Shown piece after piece: positions 35,695 to 42,990 of a DNA stretch of 64,000 bases. Position 1 is the first letter of the stretch, and each line of letters starts with the position of its first letter. The translations under genes and the position numbers were made by a program. This DNA comes from RHLJ01 sp965222205 (GTDB taxonomy: Bacteria; Bacteroidota; Rhodothermia; Balneolales; Balneolaceae): positions 3,100,001 to 3,164,000 of the forward strand of contig OZ244932.1 in NCBI GenBank assembly GCA_965222205.1, in the 5' to 3' direction. The notes below the pieces were generated by a model. It was not told the DNA's origin, made no database searches, and saw only the letters and a program-made list of their open reading frames with translations.

Positions 35695-35791
35695 AGATAC
35701 TAATTTTAGTATCGTAGTATTGATTTTTAACACAGTACCTTAAACGCCGGGTCGTTAGGTACCTTAAAACATTAACCAAAAGGGAGGCAAT

Positions 35792-36232
35792 ATGCGTTAC
35801 ATCATATTTGTGCTTTTTACTACTCTGATGTTTGGCTGTGACTTGTTTTCATCGAATGATGAGCAAGAAATTATTAACGGATTCAAAATATCTACCGTTG
35901 AGGAGGTTAAAAATAGTCAGTGGGAATCTGGAATATTTTATCAGGCCACAGAAGAATCCGGCTTACAAGTTTCCTCAATTTCAGAAGTGACTAATCTCCT
36001 TAATGCAGAAATTTCAAAAGATATTTCAATTGAATCTGCTTGGTATAAGGAACAGCGAGCGGACTGCGGAACTCCTAATGGTATTGCCTATCAAGTTGAA
36101 GTTCCGTCAACTGTAGTAATTCAACTCAGTAAAGAAATAAATGGCAAACTATCTGACATTTTTAAACCTGTGGAAAAACCTCTGCTCACTTGTCCATACT
36201 ACATCAAGAATCTACAGCCAACTGAAAAATAA
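35792..36232 (+). CDS. Small lipoprotein in cassette 3
   Basis: A lipobox (FTTLMFGCDLF, Cys about 17) follows a short signal peptide; the mature part of about 130 residues has no recognised domain. Two further cysteines (RADCGTPNG, LLTCPYYI) may form a disulfide. The ribosome site GGGAGG precedes the ATG well. The gene fills cassette 3, starting after the attC2 crossover (35755) and ending just before its own R'' (36237-36246). Function unknown. Confidence 0.72.
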   Translation: MRYIIFVLFTTLMFGCDLFSSNDEQEIINGFKISTVEEVKNSQWESGIFYQATEESGLQVSSISEVTNLLNAEISKDISIESAWYKEQRADCGTPNGIAYQVEVPSTVVIQLSKEINGKLSDIFKPVEKPLLTCPYYIKNLQPTEK

Positions 36233-36236
36233 GATC

Positions 36237-36314
36237 GGTACCTAACCGCTAATTGGTTCTCATAATTTCTTTCGGTACATTAATAATGTTTTAAAAAACT
36301 TTATATGTACTTAT
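36237..36314 (+). repeat. attC3, truncated
   Basis: R'' GGTACCTAAC (36237-36246) is the exact complement of the cassette 3 start at 35755. After CCGC the expected L'-R' half is missing, and the sequence runs straight into the AT-rich leader of the next toxin-antitoxin genes. The following cassette also lacks its expected start TTAGGCAACC, which its own R'' predicts. A deletion therefore removed the right half of attC3 and the first bases of the next cassette. Confidence 0.6.
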
Positions 36315-36599
36315 ATGAATATTTCTATCTCTAACGATATTGAACCACTTTCCGAGTTTCGCAAGAAATCCGCTGATTTTGTAAAGCGCTTGAAAAAAGA
36401 AAAACACCCTATCGTTTTAACCCAACACGGGAAAAGTGCTGCTGTCTTGATGGATGTATCTGAGTATGAACGCATTTCCAAGAAAATGGAAATGTTAGAA
36501 GATCTACTTGAGGCAAAACAACAAGTAGAGCAAGGCAATACTTTTACTATGCAAGAAGCTAAAGGGCGAATTGAAGAACATCTATCTAAATGGAAGTAA
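36315..36599 (+). CDS. Phd/YefM-family antitoxin
   Basis: The 94-residue protein has the Phd/YefM fold: EPLSEFRKKSADFVKRLK, then PIVLTQHGKSAAVLMDVSEYE, the signature strand-helix of the DNA-binding half, and a helical C-terminal toxin-binding arm. It represses its own promoter and neutralises the toxin encoded immediately after, overlapping by 10 bases. The AT-rich leader with TTTAAAAAACTTTATATG probably holds the promoter. Confidence 0.88.
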   Translation: MNISISNDIEPLSEFRKKSADFVKRLKKEKHPIVLTQHGKSAAVLMDVSEYERISKKMEMLEDLLEAKQQVEQGNTFTMQEAKGRIEEHLSKWK

Positions 36600-36880
36600 T
36601 TTTTACCGATCGTTTTCTGACTCGTGTTGAAGAGTGTACAGATTACATTGCATTAGATGATATTCCTGCTGCCGTAAAATGGGCGGAGGGTGTTTTTAAG
36701 CATTGCGAGCAACTAAGTGCTCAACCGGAAAGTGGAAGAATAGTTCCTGAATTTAGCCGAGCAGAAATAAAAGAATTAATTCATGGGAATTATCGGTTGG
36801 TGTATGAGCTTAAATCTAATCGTATTGATATGCTTACAATTTGGCATGTCCGGCAATCTTTACTTCAAAATCCTCAATAA
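36590..36880 (+). CDS. RelE/ParE-family toxin, second pair
   Basis: The 96-residue toxin has the family features FTDRFLTRVEECTDYIALDD, SAQPESGRIVPEFSR, IKELIHGNYRLVYELK and the end TIWHVRQSLLQNP. It overlaps the antitoxin by 10 bases. It is not closely related to the toxin of cassette 1. It is the last gene before the IS-interrupted attC4. Confidence 0.87.
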   Translation: MEVIFTDRFLTRVEECTDYIALDDIPAAVKWAEGVFKHCEQLSAQPESGRIVPEFSRAEIKELIHGNYRLVYELKSNRIDMLTIWHVRQSLLQNPQ

Positions 36881-36892
36881 CGGTTGCCTAAC

Positions 36893-37179
36893 ATCTTTAA
36901 AAAGGACATTGTCAAGGGCACATAGTTTCCCCACCGTAGCTGTTACGTACTCGTGATATTCATGAAGGCAGAACGCTCCCTTTCCCTACTAATGGCATGG
37001 TCGGCTGGGTGATCTTTCCGGCGCTACCGGCGTCCAAACATCTTTGCGGGCTTGTTTCCGCCGCTCCGGGCGGAACTGTTCCGAACCCCGGAACCATCCC
37101 AGATCTGTAGCCGAACCAACAACCCATTTCCCAATCAAACAGTGCGGATTGATACCTCCCTACATGGAGGCTCTTCCTG
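36893..37179 (-). ncRNA. Candidate seek/bridge RNA region of IS-A, copy 2
   Basis: Same sequence as 32793-33079, including the TTAGTA and AGCGTT segments on the minus strand (now at 36992-36987 and 36977-36972). At this site the target half is GCCTAAC, so only TTAG of the first segment matches. Confidence 0.38.
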
Positions 37180-38241
37180 TTATGCGTTCGGGCTTATGGG
37201 TTGTGGCCAGTAGTTTTGAGTGGTAACCTTCGTCTTCCTGCCTTTAAATCCTTTATAGTTTTCTTCTTTGCTCAGCATATGCCAGACGATCCTCGCCAGC
37301 TCTTTACCCACCACCGTGCGCGCCACGTGCTTGCCGCTTCGCCGGGTTACTTTCCTATAAAACTCTTTGACCACCGGGTAATCCCGGTAGGCAATGATGG
37401 CGGCCTGATTGAAAGCGATCCGCAGGTAGCGGTTGCCATCTTTATTCTTACTGCGGTGGCGGTGTTTCCCGCCCGAATCCTTTGCCCCCGGCACCAACCG
37501 GCAATAACTGACAAATTGTTTGGCCGAGGGGAAGCGGGTGATATCCCCGATCTCGGCCACCACCGTCCAGGCGCAGACCATCCCGAACCCGGGAAGGACC
37601 TTAAGCTGCTCTACCTGAGTGTGAAACCCGGTTTGTTCTTCGATCGCTTGTTCCAACGCTTTGATGTGATCCTGAGTCAATCGAATGTGATCCAGTAGTA
37701 ACTGTGCCTCTATCCAGGCCACTTCTGGCAACTGGTGCTCCAAGAAGTTACCAAGTTTACCCAGGTAGCGCCAACCTACATCCTGAATGATCACATTATA
37801 CTTCGCCGCCAGCTGCCACAGGCTAGACTGCAATCCGGACCGTCGACCGATCATTCGCAGCCGGCCACGGGTGAGTTCACGAAGATCCCGCTGGTCGGGC
37901 CGGCATTGATGGGCTTCGGGAATCAACCCTGCTCGGAGCAACTCGGCAAGGGTACGCGCATCCACCGAGTCCGTCTTTACCTTGGCGTAGCTGATGGCTT
38001 TAAGCATCTTGGCGTGAGCCAGTGTTAATGGAATCTGGTGAGCACGGCACCAATCACTCACCCAATACCAATAGCTGGTGCATTCCACCACGGCCTGAAC
38101 AGGCCCGGTAAAGCGTTCAAAAAACCGGGCAAGGTGAGCTGGAGTATTGCTCATTCTTTCCTCCGCCAATAACTTTCCGTTGTCATTAATGGCTACAAGT
38201 GTCATATTTCGGCTATGTACATCGATTCCTACGTGAATCAT
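37180..38241 (-). CDS. IS110-superfamily transposase (IS-A), copy 2
   Basis: 353 residues, identical in protein sequence to 33080-34141, with the DEDD and serine-domain residues intact. The same AGGGAGGA ribosome site lies upstream. Confidence 0.92.
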   Translation of the reverse strand: MIHVGIDVHSRNMTLVAINDNGKLLAEERMSNTPAHLARFFERFTGPVQAVVECTSYWYWVSDWCRAHQIPLTLAHAKMLKAISYAKVKTDSVDARTLAELLRAGLIPEAHQCRPDQRDLRELTRGRLRMIGRRSGLQSSLWQLAAKYNVIIQDVGWRYLGKLGNFLEHQLPEVAWIEAQLLLDHIRLTQDHIKALEQAIEEQTGFHTQVEQLKVLPGFGMVCAWTVVAEIGDITRFPSAKQFVSYCRLVPGAKDSGGKHRHRSKNKDGNRYLRIAFNQAAIIAYRDYPVVKEFYRKVTRRSGKHVARTVVGKELARIVWHMLSKEENYKGFKGRKTKVTTQNYWPQPISPNA

Positions 38242-38326
38242 GGTGTCCTCCCTGGTTTGTTGATGTCAAAACTACAATCTAGGTGGGGACATCCTTTTTG
38301 TAAAGATCAAGCGTTTCAAACGGACT

Positions 38327-38358
38327 CCCCGCCTGTCCACAGGTTTGTGGACGCGGGG
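38327..38358. repeat. Palindromic unit inside attC4
   Basis: CCCCG (38327-38331) pairs with CGGGG (38354-38358), and GTCCAC (38335-38340) with GTGGAC (38347-38352) inside it. It is absent from attC2. It adds a hairpin to the central region of the folded attC, or is a dispersed repeat that entered it. Confidence 0.5.
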
Positions 38359-38458
38359 CAGGCGAACTTCACTCAAAGCTTTTAATTTAAATCAATTACG
38401 GCTCGCCGCTCATATCTTTCAAAAAGTACGTATTGTACCAGCAAGACAAACAGATAAC

Positions 38459-38612
38459 GAGAGGCAGTAGCACCGATCGCCGCTAATTATTGCACGTAGT
38501 TTACGATGCCGGGTTTAAGGAATCCCTGCCTTTCGTCACTCCTTCAGATCCTCAACAGTACTTATGTATCATAGGTTACCTATGAATACCCGATAAACGA
38601 TGAGCAATGGAG
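38459..38612 (+). ncRNA. Predicted bridge RNA of IS-B, copy 2
   Basis: Same sequence and fold as 34355-34508. The target guides CGCCGCT (38478-38484) and GTTTAAG (38513-38519) fit attC4 as well as attC2, because both share CGCCG-CT-TAAACGC. Confidence 0.68.
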
Positions 38613-38667
38613 AAAGAAGTGGTGGTTTCTGCTTGTATAAATCATCCAACTCCTAATGGTATGAGCC

Positions 38668-39798
38668 ATGTTAAAGTATTCCCTGGGTATTGATGTGTCA
38701 GCAGATTCGTTAGCCTGCTGCCTGTCCACTATCAACCTTCAACAGCACGTGCAGGTGATGTCCACCAAAGCATTCGCCAATTCACCGGCAGGATATAAGG
38801 CCCTGATCCGCTGGACCAGCAAGCACCACCTCCAACAACAGGTGCCATTGGTATGCCTGCTGGAGGCTACCGGTGTGTACTACGAAAACTGCGCCCTGGC
38901 GTTAAGTAAAGCTGGTTTATACGTATCGGTAATCCTCCCCAATAAGTCTAAAAAGTATCTGGAGTCGCTGGGACTCCGGTCTAAAAATGACGCCATTGAT
39001 GCGAAGGGATTGGCCCGTATGGGAGCCGAACAAGCCCTGCCTCGCTGGCAGCCTATGAGCGAGTTTTTCTTCACCCTGCGCACCATGACCCGGCAACTGG
39101 AAAGCCTGCAAAAGAATAAAACCAGTCTCTCCAACCAACTCCACGCCACCCAACACAGTATCTACCAGGTTGGGGTAGTTACCCGACAGCTCAAATCGCT
39201 GATCCGGACCTTAGAGAAACAAATGACAAGGCTCGAAAAAGCCATCATCAGCCACTTGAACTCCGACCCGGAGATCACCGAGAAAGTAGCCCACCTGTGT
39301 AGCATCAAAGGAGTTGGGCTGACAACCGTAGCCATACTTCTGGCAGAAACCAACGGCTTTGCGCTGATGGAAAACATCGGGCAATTGGTGAGCTACAGCG
39401 GATATGATGTGGTAGAAGATCAGTCGGGCAAACGCATTGGCACCACAAAGATCTCCAAAAAAGGAAATTCACGCATACGACGGGCCTTATATTTTCCGGC
39501 CATCACCGCGGTGAGCTGTCAGGTTAAACCGTTACACGCCTTGTTTCACCGGACCTACAGTAAACATAACATTAAAATGAAGAGCTACGTGGCGGTACAA
39601 AAAAAGCTCTTAATACTAATGTATACCCTGTGGAAGAAAAATGAACCCTATCGCGAGCCAGATCCGAGAACAGAACATTCCGTTAATGAACCGATCCTGC
39701 AAACAGATGGCGAAGAAAAAAGAAAGTTCCCCACCAAGGGCGGGGAACCACAAGGTAAACCGCCACATGAAATGACTGTTTCCTTTCTGATGGAATAA
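38668..39798 (+). CDS. IS110-family transposase (IS-B), copy 2
   Basis: 376 residues, identical in protein sequence to 34564-35694, with catalytic residues intact. Confidence 0.92.
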   Translation: MLKYSLGIDVSADSLACCLSTINLQQHVQVMSTKAFANSPAGYKALIRWTSKHHLQQQVPLVCLLEATGVYYENCALALSKAGLYVSVILPNKSKKYLESLGLRSKNDAIDAKGLARMGAEQALPRWQPMSEFFFTLRTMTRQLESLQKNKTSLSNQLHATQHSIYQVGVVTRQLKSLIRTLEKQMTRLEKAIISHLNSDPEITEKVAHLCSIKGVGLTTVAILLAETNGFALMENIGQLVSYSGYDVVEDQSGKRIGTTKISKKGNSRIRRALYFPAITAVSCQVKPLHALFHRTYSKHNIKMKSYVAVQKKLLILMYTLWKKNEPYREPDPRTEHSVNEPILQTDGEEKRKFPTKGGEPQGKPPHEMTVSFLME

Positions 39799-39857
39799 AG
39801 ATACTAATTTTAGTATCGTAGTATTGATTTTTAACACAGTACCTTAAACGCAGGGTC

Positions 39858-40030
39858 GTTAACGGTCCGCTCCACCAACTAATGGCGTGGCCGGTGAAAG
39901 AATCGAATTCAGTAGCGGTTTCGATAGGGTTCAAGATTGTGAAAACTAAATATATTCAGTTACTTCAACTAATGAGAAAACCTGAGCGGTCTGGTCTGCC
40001 GACAGGCTGCTTTAACCACTGTTCGTTATT
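39858..40030 (+). repeat. Degenerate attC-like end of the cassette array
   Basis: After the attC4 crossover (G39858) the sequence continues TTAACGGTCCGCTCC without a gene. A partly complementary GAGCGG lies near 39984, and the segment GCTTTAACCACTGTTC-GTTATTA ends near 40030 in an R'-like box. This resembles an attC whose R'' overlaps the palindrome GTTAAC, but arm pairing is poor. It probably marks the end of the array. Confidence 0.35.
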
Positions 40031-40054
40031 AACACTATTTATGCATTTAATCTC

Positions 40055-40591
40055 ATGATTCATTTATTATCCATTCGTTGTCTGTTCTTTTTCCTTCTTA
40101 TTCTTTTTACTCCATTTCTCACTAATGCTCAGACAGGACCTAATGATGAGCAATCAAAAAGCCTTGAACCAGGTACTTATTCTGTCCTGGATTTTCATCC
40201 GCAATTATTGGCTATTTCGGTAAAAAACCTGGATGCCTCGGTTAAATGGTATACGGATGTGTTTGGCTTTAATGAAACTCAAAATTATGTGTTCTCTGAA
40301 GACCGAATGCGACTTTCCTTTATGGAAAAAAATGGCTTTGAACTGGAGCTAATCGAAATTGCCGACACCCCTTCTTTTTCGGCTCCTAACCCTGAGAACC
40401 CGGCAACCCGGCGTGGATTTGTTAAATTTGCTTTCTATAGTAACGAGATCGATGCTTTGTACGGTTCTGCCGTAAAAGCTGAAGTGCAGGTTCAATCCTC
40501 ATTGCGTAACAGTAATCGGACAGGTGGACGCTTTTTTATCTTGCTCGATCCCGACGGAAATTGGGTACAGGTATTCGGTCCCCCAGAATAG
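40055..40591 (+). CDS. Secreted VOC (glyoxalase/bleomycin-resistance fold) protein
   Basis: A signal peptide (FFLLILFTPFLTNAQ) precedes a single VOC domain: LLAISVKNLDASVKWYTDVF, MRLSFMEKNGFELELIEI, FVKFAFYSNEIDALY and FFILLDPDGNWVQVFGP. VOC proteins bind metals or small molecules; most are cytosolic, so export is unusual. The metal ligands are not clear. It follows the integron end directly and could be a former last cassette, but no attC follows it. Confidence 0.75.
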   Translation: MIHLLSIRCLFFFLLILFTPFLTNAQTGPNDEQSKSLEPGTYSVLDFHPQLLAISVKNLDASVKWYTDVFGFNETQNYVFSEDRMRLSFMEKNGFELELIEIADTPSFSAPNPENPATRRGFVKFAFYSNEIDALYGSAVKAEVQVQSSLRNSNRTGGRFFILLDPDGNWVQVFGPPE

Positions 40592-40691
40592 TTGTATTTA
40601 TTTCTCTTGCAGCTATTATTTCAACTTTCAGGATATTTTTGGTTTTGCTCCTCTGTATAAAATTTCATGTTGACTAATAAGCTTCCTAATT

Positions 40692-40712
40692 GTACTTTGT
40701 ATTTAAAAGTAC
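40692..40712. promoter_or_regulatory. Palindromic operator candidate 1 of the winged-helix locus
   Basis: GTACTTT (40692-40698) and AAAGTAC (40706-40712) are perfect arms around GTATTTA, ending 5 bases before the ATG at 40718. It shares ACTTTGTATT with the palindrome at 41685-41701. Binding here would block transcription or translation start. Confidence 0.5.
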
Positions 40713-40717
40713 TTTTT

Positions 40718-41347
40718 ATGAAAGAACATCAAGACTATATTCATGACCTGGCTGAGATTCGCTCGATGATGGAGCGGTCTTCTAAATTTTTATCGCTTTC
40801 CGGGCTGGCAGGGGTTCTTGCAGGTCTGTATGCCATTGCTGGTGCATATATCGCGTATTACTTTTTTAATTTTCGTCCCGATAGCTTTGAGTATCCAATC
40901 AATCTGACCGGAGATACCGTAGCTGGAATTCCGCCGGTAGCCGGGCTTGCCGCTTTGGTATTGGTACTCGCAATAGTATCCGTTATGGCACTTTCTTCTG
41001 CCAAGGCCAGGGCTAAAGGAGAGTCTGCCTGGAACCCGACTTCCCGCAGAATGTTGTCAGCTGTGGCTGTTCCTTTACTTACAGGCGGAGTATTACTAAT
41101 AATTACCATCAGCGCTGGTTATGCGGGGCTTGCCGCACCTGTTAGTCTGATTTTTTATGGGTTGGCATTATTTACCGCTTCCCAATTCACCTTCAAAGAC
41201 ATCCAGTATTTTGGGTATATACAGATTATACTTGGGCTAATCAGTGCCTTATTTATTTCCTATAGCATCCTGATATGGGCGGTTGGTTTTGGGGCTCTGC
41301 ACATCGTGTACGGACTCTTTATTCATTTTAAATACGAGCGAAGCTAG
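40718..41347 (+). CDS. Six-segment membrane protein upstream of a winged-helix regulator
   Basis: From ATG 40718 the 209-residue protein has a short soluble start (KEHQDYIHDLAEIRSMMERS) and about six membrane segments (LAGLYAIAGAYIAYYFF, AGLAALVLVLAIVSVMALS and others). An earlier in-frame ATG at 40667 would add 17 unlikely residues. Such proteins are commonly found in Bacteroidota directly before a small winged-helix regulator, as here (2-base gap). The function is unknown; a membrane sensor partner of the regulator is plausible. Confidence 0.7.
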   Translation: MKEHQDYIHDLAEIRSMMERSSKFLSLSGLAGVLAGLYAIAGAYIAYYFFNFRPDSFEYPINLTGDTVAGIPPVAGLAALVLVLAIVSVMALSSAKARAKGESAWNPTSRRMLSAVAVPLLTGGVLLIITISAGYAGLAAPVSLIFYGLALFTASQFTFKDIQYFGYIQIILGLISALFISYSILIWAVGFGALHIVYGLFIHFKYERS

Positions 41348-41349
41348 CT

Positions 41350-41652
41350 GTGAGTCCAAATTTCAACAACTTACATAAAGCCTTTGAAAGCAGAATCCGG
41401 CTTGGGATTATGTCGGCTCTGGCGGTGAACGATTCCCTGGATTTTACTACCCTGCGTGACCTGCTGGATGTGACTGATGGAAATCTGGCTACCCATATCA
41501 AAAAACTGGAAAAGGAAGGTTTTGTAGGTGTTAGAAAAACTTTTGTCGACCGGAAACCAAATACAAATTACTTCATCACTAAAGAAGGCCGAACTGCTTT
41601 CAATAAACATCTTGAAGTACTGGAACAAATCATCCAATCCCAGAACACATGA
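41350..41652 (+). CDS. Winged-helix transcriptional regulator
   Basis: The 100-residue protein is a single winged-helix domain of the HTH_34 type: FESRIRLGIMSALAVND, then LDFTTLRDLLDVTDGNLATHIKKLEKEG and the wing FVGVRKTFVDRKPNTNYFIT. It starts at a GTG, 2 bases after the membrane gene, and is co-transcribed with it. Two related palindromes, one before the operon and one before the next gene, are good candidates for its binding sites. Confidence 0.85.
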   Translation: MSPNFNNLHKAFESRIRLGIMSALAVNDSLDFTTLRDLLDVTDGNLATHIKKLEKEGFVGVRKTFVDRKPNTNYFITKEGRTAFNKHLEVLEQIIQSQNT

Positions 41653-41684
41653 ATACTGCCCCGGGATATATTTTTTACCTATTC

Positions 41685-41701
41685 ACTTTGTATTACAAAG
41701 T
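41685..41701. promoter_or_regulatory. Palindromic operator candidate 2 of the winged-helix locus
   Basis: ACTTTGTA-t-TACAAAGT is a perfect 17-base palindrome 21 bases upstream of the ATG at 41723. It shares its left half with the palindrome at 40692-40712, placing both promoters of this locus under one possible regulator. Confidence 0.55.
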
Positions 41702-41722
41702 AGATATCAAACCAGAGCTTTC

Positions 41723-41914
41723 ATGAATATTTTAGTCCGACTTAAATTCCTGTTACTGTTTCCCATTTTGGTGATTGTACTTGGCGTGCTCCTGCTCATT
41801 TTTATGATTACGGCAGAAGATGAACCGGGCCCAATTCCTTCCTTAATGATAGTTATTGGTCTTTTCTGGGCTTTCAGAATTAAGTCGCGTATTACCTCCA
41901 TCACAAATAAATAA
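41723..41914 (+). CDS. Small two-segment membrane protein
   Basis: The 63-residue product has two hydrophobic segments (LLLFPILVIVLGVLLLIFMI and LMIVIGLFWAFRI) and a basic end. The frame is open upstream into the regulator gene, but the ATG at 41723 after the palindrome is the sensible start. It is followed by a second membrane protein gene 14 bases on. No family recognised. Confidence 0.55.
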   Translation: MNILVRLKFLLLFPILVIVLGVLLLIFMITAEDEPGPIPSLMIVIGLFWAFRIKSRITSITNK

Positions 41915-41928
41915 CCCTGAGAATTACT

Positions 41929-42513
41929 ATGAATACCTCCCTAACCCTATCTAAAAAAATCCTTCTGCTTACCGGAATTACTCTTAGCCTTCTGCTCATT
42001 CCCTTAGTCGCTATGCAGTTTACCGACGAGGTCGTTTGGTCGTTGTCTGATTTTGTACTTGCAGGAATCCTGCTTTTTGGTACAGGTTTTTCATATCTGC
42101 TTATTATAAGAACAGTAGTAAGTAACACCTATAAAATTGCCACAGGTATAGCATTGGCTTCCGGCTTATTTCTGATCTGGACTAATCTGGCCGTAGGTTT
42201 AATAGGGAGTGAAAATAATCCTGAAAACCATCTGTATTTTGGCGTAATCCTGATTGGAATTATAGGCGTAGTACTCTCCCGGTTTAAAGCAAGAGGCATG
42301 ATGATTACCTTATTCGCGATGGCTGCCTCCATGATTGTAGTTGGCATCATTGCGTTTTCACTGGGCGCTCACCATTATCCCCAAAGTTCAGTGATGGAGA
42401 TTGTAGGTGTAACCTGCTTCTTTGTTATTCCCTTTGTGTTATCCGGATTGTTGTTTCGTAATGCTGCCGGACTTGAAATTGAAAATGATAAAACCGGATC
42501 AGAAAATGGATAG
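41929..42513 (+). CDS. Multi-pass membrane protein of unknown function
   Basis: The 194-residue protein has about six membrane segments (ILLLTGITLSLLLIPLVAM, FVLAGILLFGTGFSYLLII, IATGIALASGLFLIWTNLAVG, FGVILIGIIGVVL and others), separated by short loops. It resembles the small integral membrane proteins often found beside winged-helix regulators in Bacteroidota. No catalytic motif is visible. It is co-oriented and close to the preceding small gene. Confidence 0.65.
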   Translation: MNTSLTLSKKILLLTGITLSLLLIPLVAMQFTDEVVWSLSDFVLAGILLFGTGFSYLLIIRTVVSNTYKIATGIALASGLFLIWTNLAVGLIGSENNPENHLYFGVILIGIIGVVLSRFKARGMMITLFAMAASMIVVGIIAFSLGAHHYPQSSVMEIVGVTCFFVIPFVLSGLLFRNAAGLEIENDKTGSENG

Positions 42514-42566
42514 AAACAGGTTGCCAGGAATGCTTCTTTTTTCGTTGGCGGGGCTATCTGTTTGGG

Positions 42567-42782
42567 TTGGGTTTTATTATAACATTTCTATCTCTTGTTT
42601 CTGGCTCTTTGTGTTTTGGAATTCTTATCTCCTTAGATTCAACTCTTAATGAGGCTATTGAAATTATATTCTACAGTACTTTATTCGGCTTATATGTACT
42701 AAGCCCCCGTTTAATTCTGGGGGGGTTAACCGGTATTTTGCTTCTCTACTTAACGAATAAGTTTGAGTCCTCAACACTGTAA
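42567..42782 (+). CDS. Possible small membrane protein, start uncertain
   Basis: A 71-codon frame from TTG 42567 encodes two hydrophobic segments (FIITFLSLVSGSLCFGILIS and LILGGLTGILLLYLTNKF). A different frame from ATG 42508 (MDRNRLPGMLLFSLAGLSV) leads into the same region, so the gene may be a frameshifted longer membrane protein. Low certainty. Confidence 0.35.
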   Translation: MGFIITFLSLVSGSLCFGILISLDSTLNEAIEIIFYSTLFGLYVLSPRLILGGLTGILLLYLTNKFESSTL

Positions 42783-42990
42783 TTTATACTGCCCGGATAA
42801 GAAAAGTTCGCTTTCACATTTCTCCTCTATTCATATCGCCATTTATTCTTTGATTGGCGCGTTAGCCTGGCATTTTGTTGTTCGCCCAATCGAAGAGGTG
42901 GATCTTGTGGAGAAGTTTGGCTCTTCTTATTCAGAATATAAAAGCAAAACTCCTTACTGGATACCTTTTAAAACTAATCGCCGATCATAA
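42763..42990 (+). pseudogene. Remnant of an isoprenylcysteine-methyltransferase-like membrane enzyme
   Basis: The readable end AWHFVVRPIEEVDLVEKFG then SYSEYKSKTPYWIPF matches the C-terminal part of ICMT/phospholipid methyltransferase family proteins, where the RP-EE-L-FG-Y-Y pattern binds SAM and the methyl acceptor. The N-terminal membrane helices are missing and the upstream codons are not a plausible start, so this looks like a truncated leftover. Confidence 0.55.

Larger units (their letters stand above)
34305..35738 (+). mobile_element. IS-B copy 1, IS110 subgroup
   Basis: The 1434-base element inserted inside L' of attC2. The junctions read CGCCG-CT-CATATC on the left and CAGTAC-CT-TAAACGC on the right, so a CT dinucleotide borders both ends, as in bridge-RNA-guided IS110 elements. 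There are no terminal inverted repeats. A 259-base noncoding region precedes the transposase, where IS110 members encode the bridge RNA. Copy 2 at 38409-39842 has the same junctions. Confidence 0.82.
32783..35761 (+). repeat. attC2, split by two insertion sequences
   Basis: The site is in three pieces. R'' GCGTACTAAC (32783-32792) is followed by IS-A. L'' AAGCGTTTCAAGTCGGACG (from 34209) through L' CCTGCGCCG (ends 34304) is followed by IS-B. The last piece CTTAAACGC through R' GTTAGGTA (35739-35761) completes it. Joined, the three pieces make a normal attC of about 128 bases with pairing L'' and L'. Confidence 0.85.
36893..38308 (-). mobile_element. IS-A copy 2
   Basis: This appears identical to copy 1 (offset exactly 4100 bases), in the same orientation and at the same attC position, between TAAC and AAGCGTTT. 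The flanks differ: GGTTGCC before R'' instead of GCGTA, and ACGGAC after instead of GTCGGAC. Confidence 0.82.
38409..39842 (+). mobile_element. IS-B copy 2
   Basis: This appears identical to copy 1 (offset 4104 bases). Junctions again read CGCCG-CT-CATATC and CAGTAC-CT-TAAACGC, followed by AGGGTCGTTAAC instead of CGGGTCGTTAGG. Confidence 0.82.
36882..39864 (+). repeat. attC4, split by the same two insertion sequences
   Basis: Pieces: R'' GGTTGCCTAAC (36882-36892), then IS-A; L'' AAGCGTTTCAAACGGAC to L' CTCGCCG (38309-38408), then IS-B; CTTAAACGC to R' GTTAACG (39843-39864). The middle part is 100 bases against 96 in attC2 and differs in sequence. So the host sites are different attCs, and the double insertion was not simply copied with its surroundings. 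Confidence 0.78.
30561..40030. mobile_element. Chromosomal integron with IS-interrupted attC sites
   Basis: The minus-strand IntI gene, an attI with repeats, and a plus-strand cassette array form the canonical integron layout. Cassette 1 is 31730-32455, cassette 2 is 32456-35754 and cassette 3 starts at 35755. Each start (TTATACCCAC, TTAGTACGC, TTAGGTACC) is the reverse complement of the R'' box at that cassette's end (32334-32344, 32783-32792, 36237-36246). A fourth toxin-antitoxin cassette follows. Two attC sites carry a double IS insertion. The right border is taken at a degenerate R'-like box near 40025; it is less certain than the left. Confidence 0.88.

Noticed and set aside
32793..39842. 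The two IS-A/IS-B blocks as one segmental duplication or a composite transposon
   Set aside because: The two elements have different offsets (4100 and 4104) because the attC segments between them differ in length and sequence, and the outer flanks also differ. Site-specific insertion into two attCs explains this better, though gene conversion of the IS parts cannot be excluded.
40055..40591. VOC gene as the last integron cassette
   Set aside because: The R'-like box before it is degenerate and no attC or matching R'' follows the gene.
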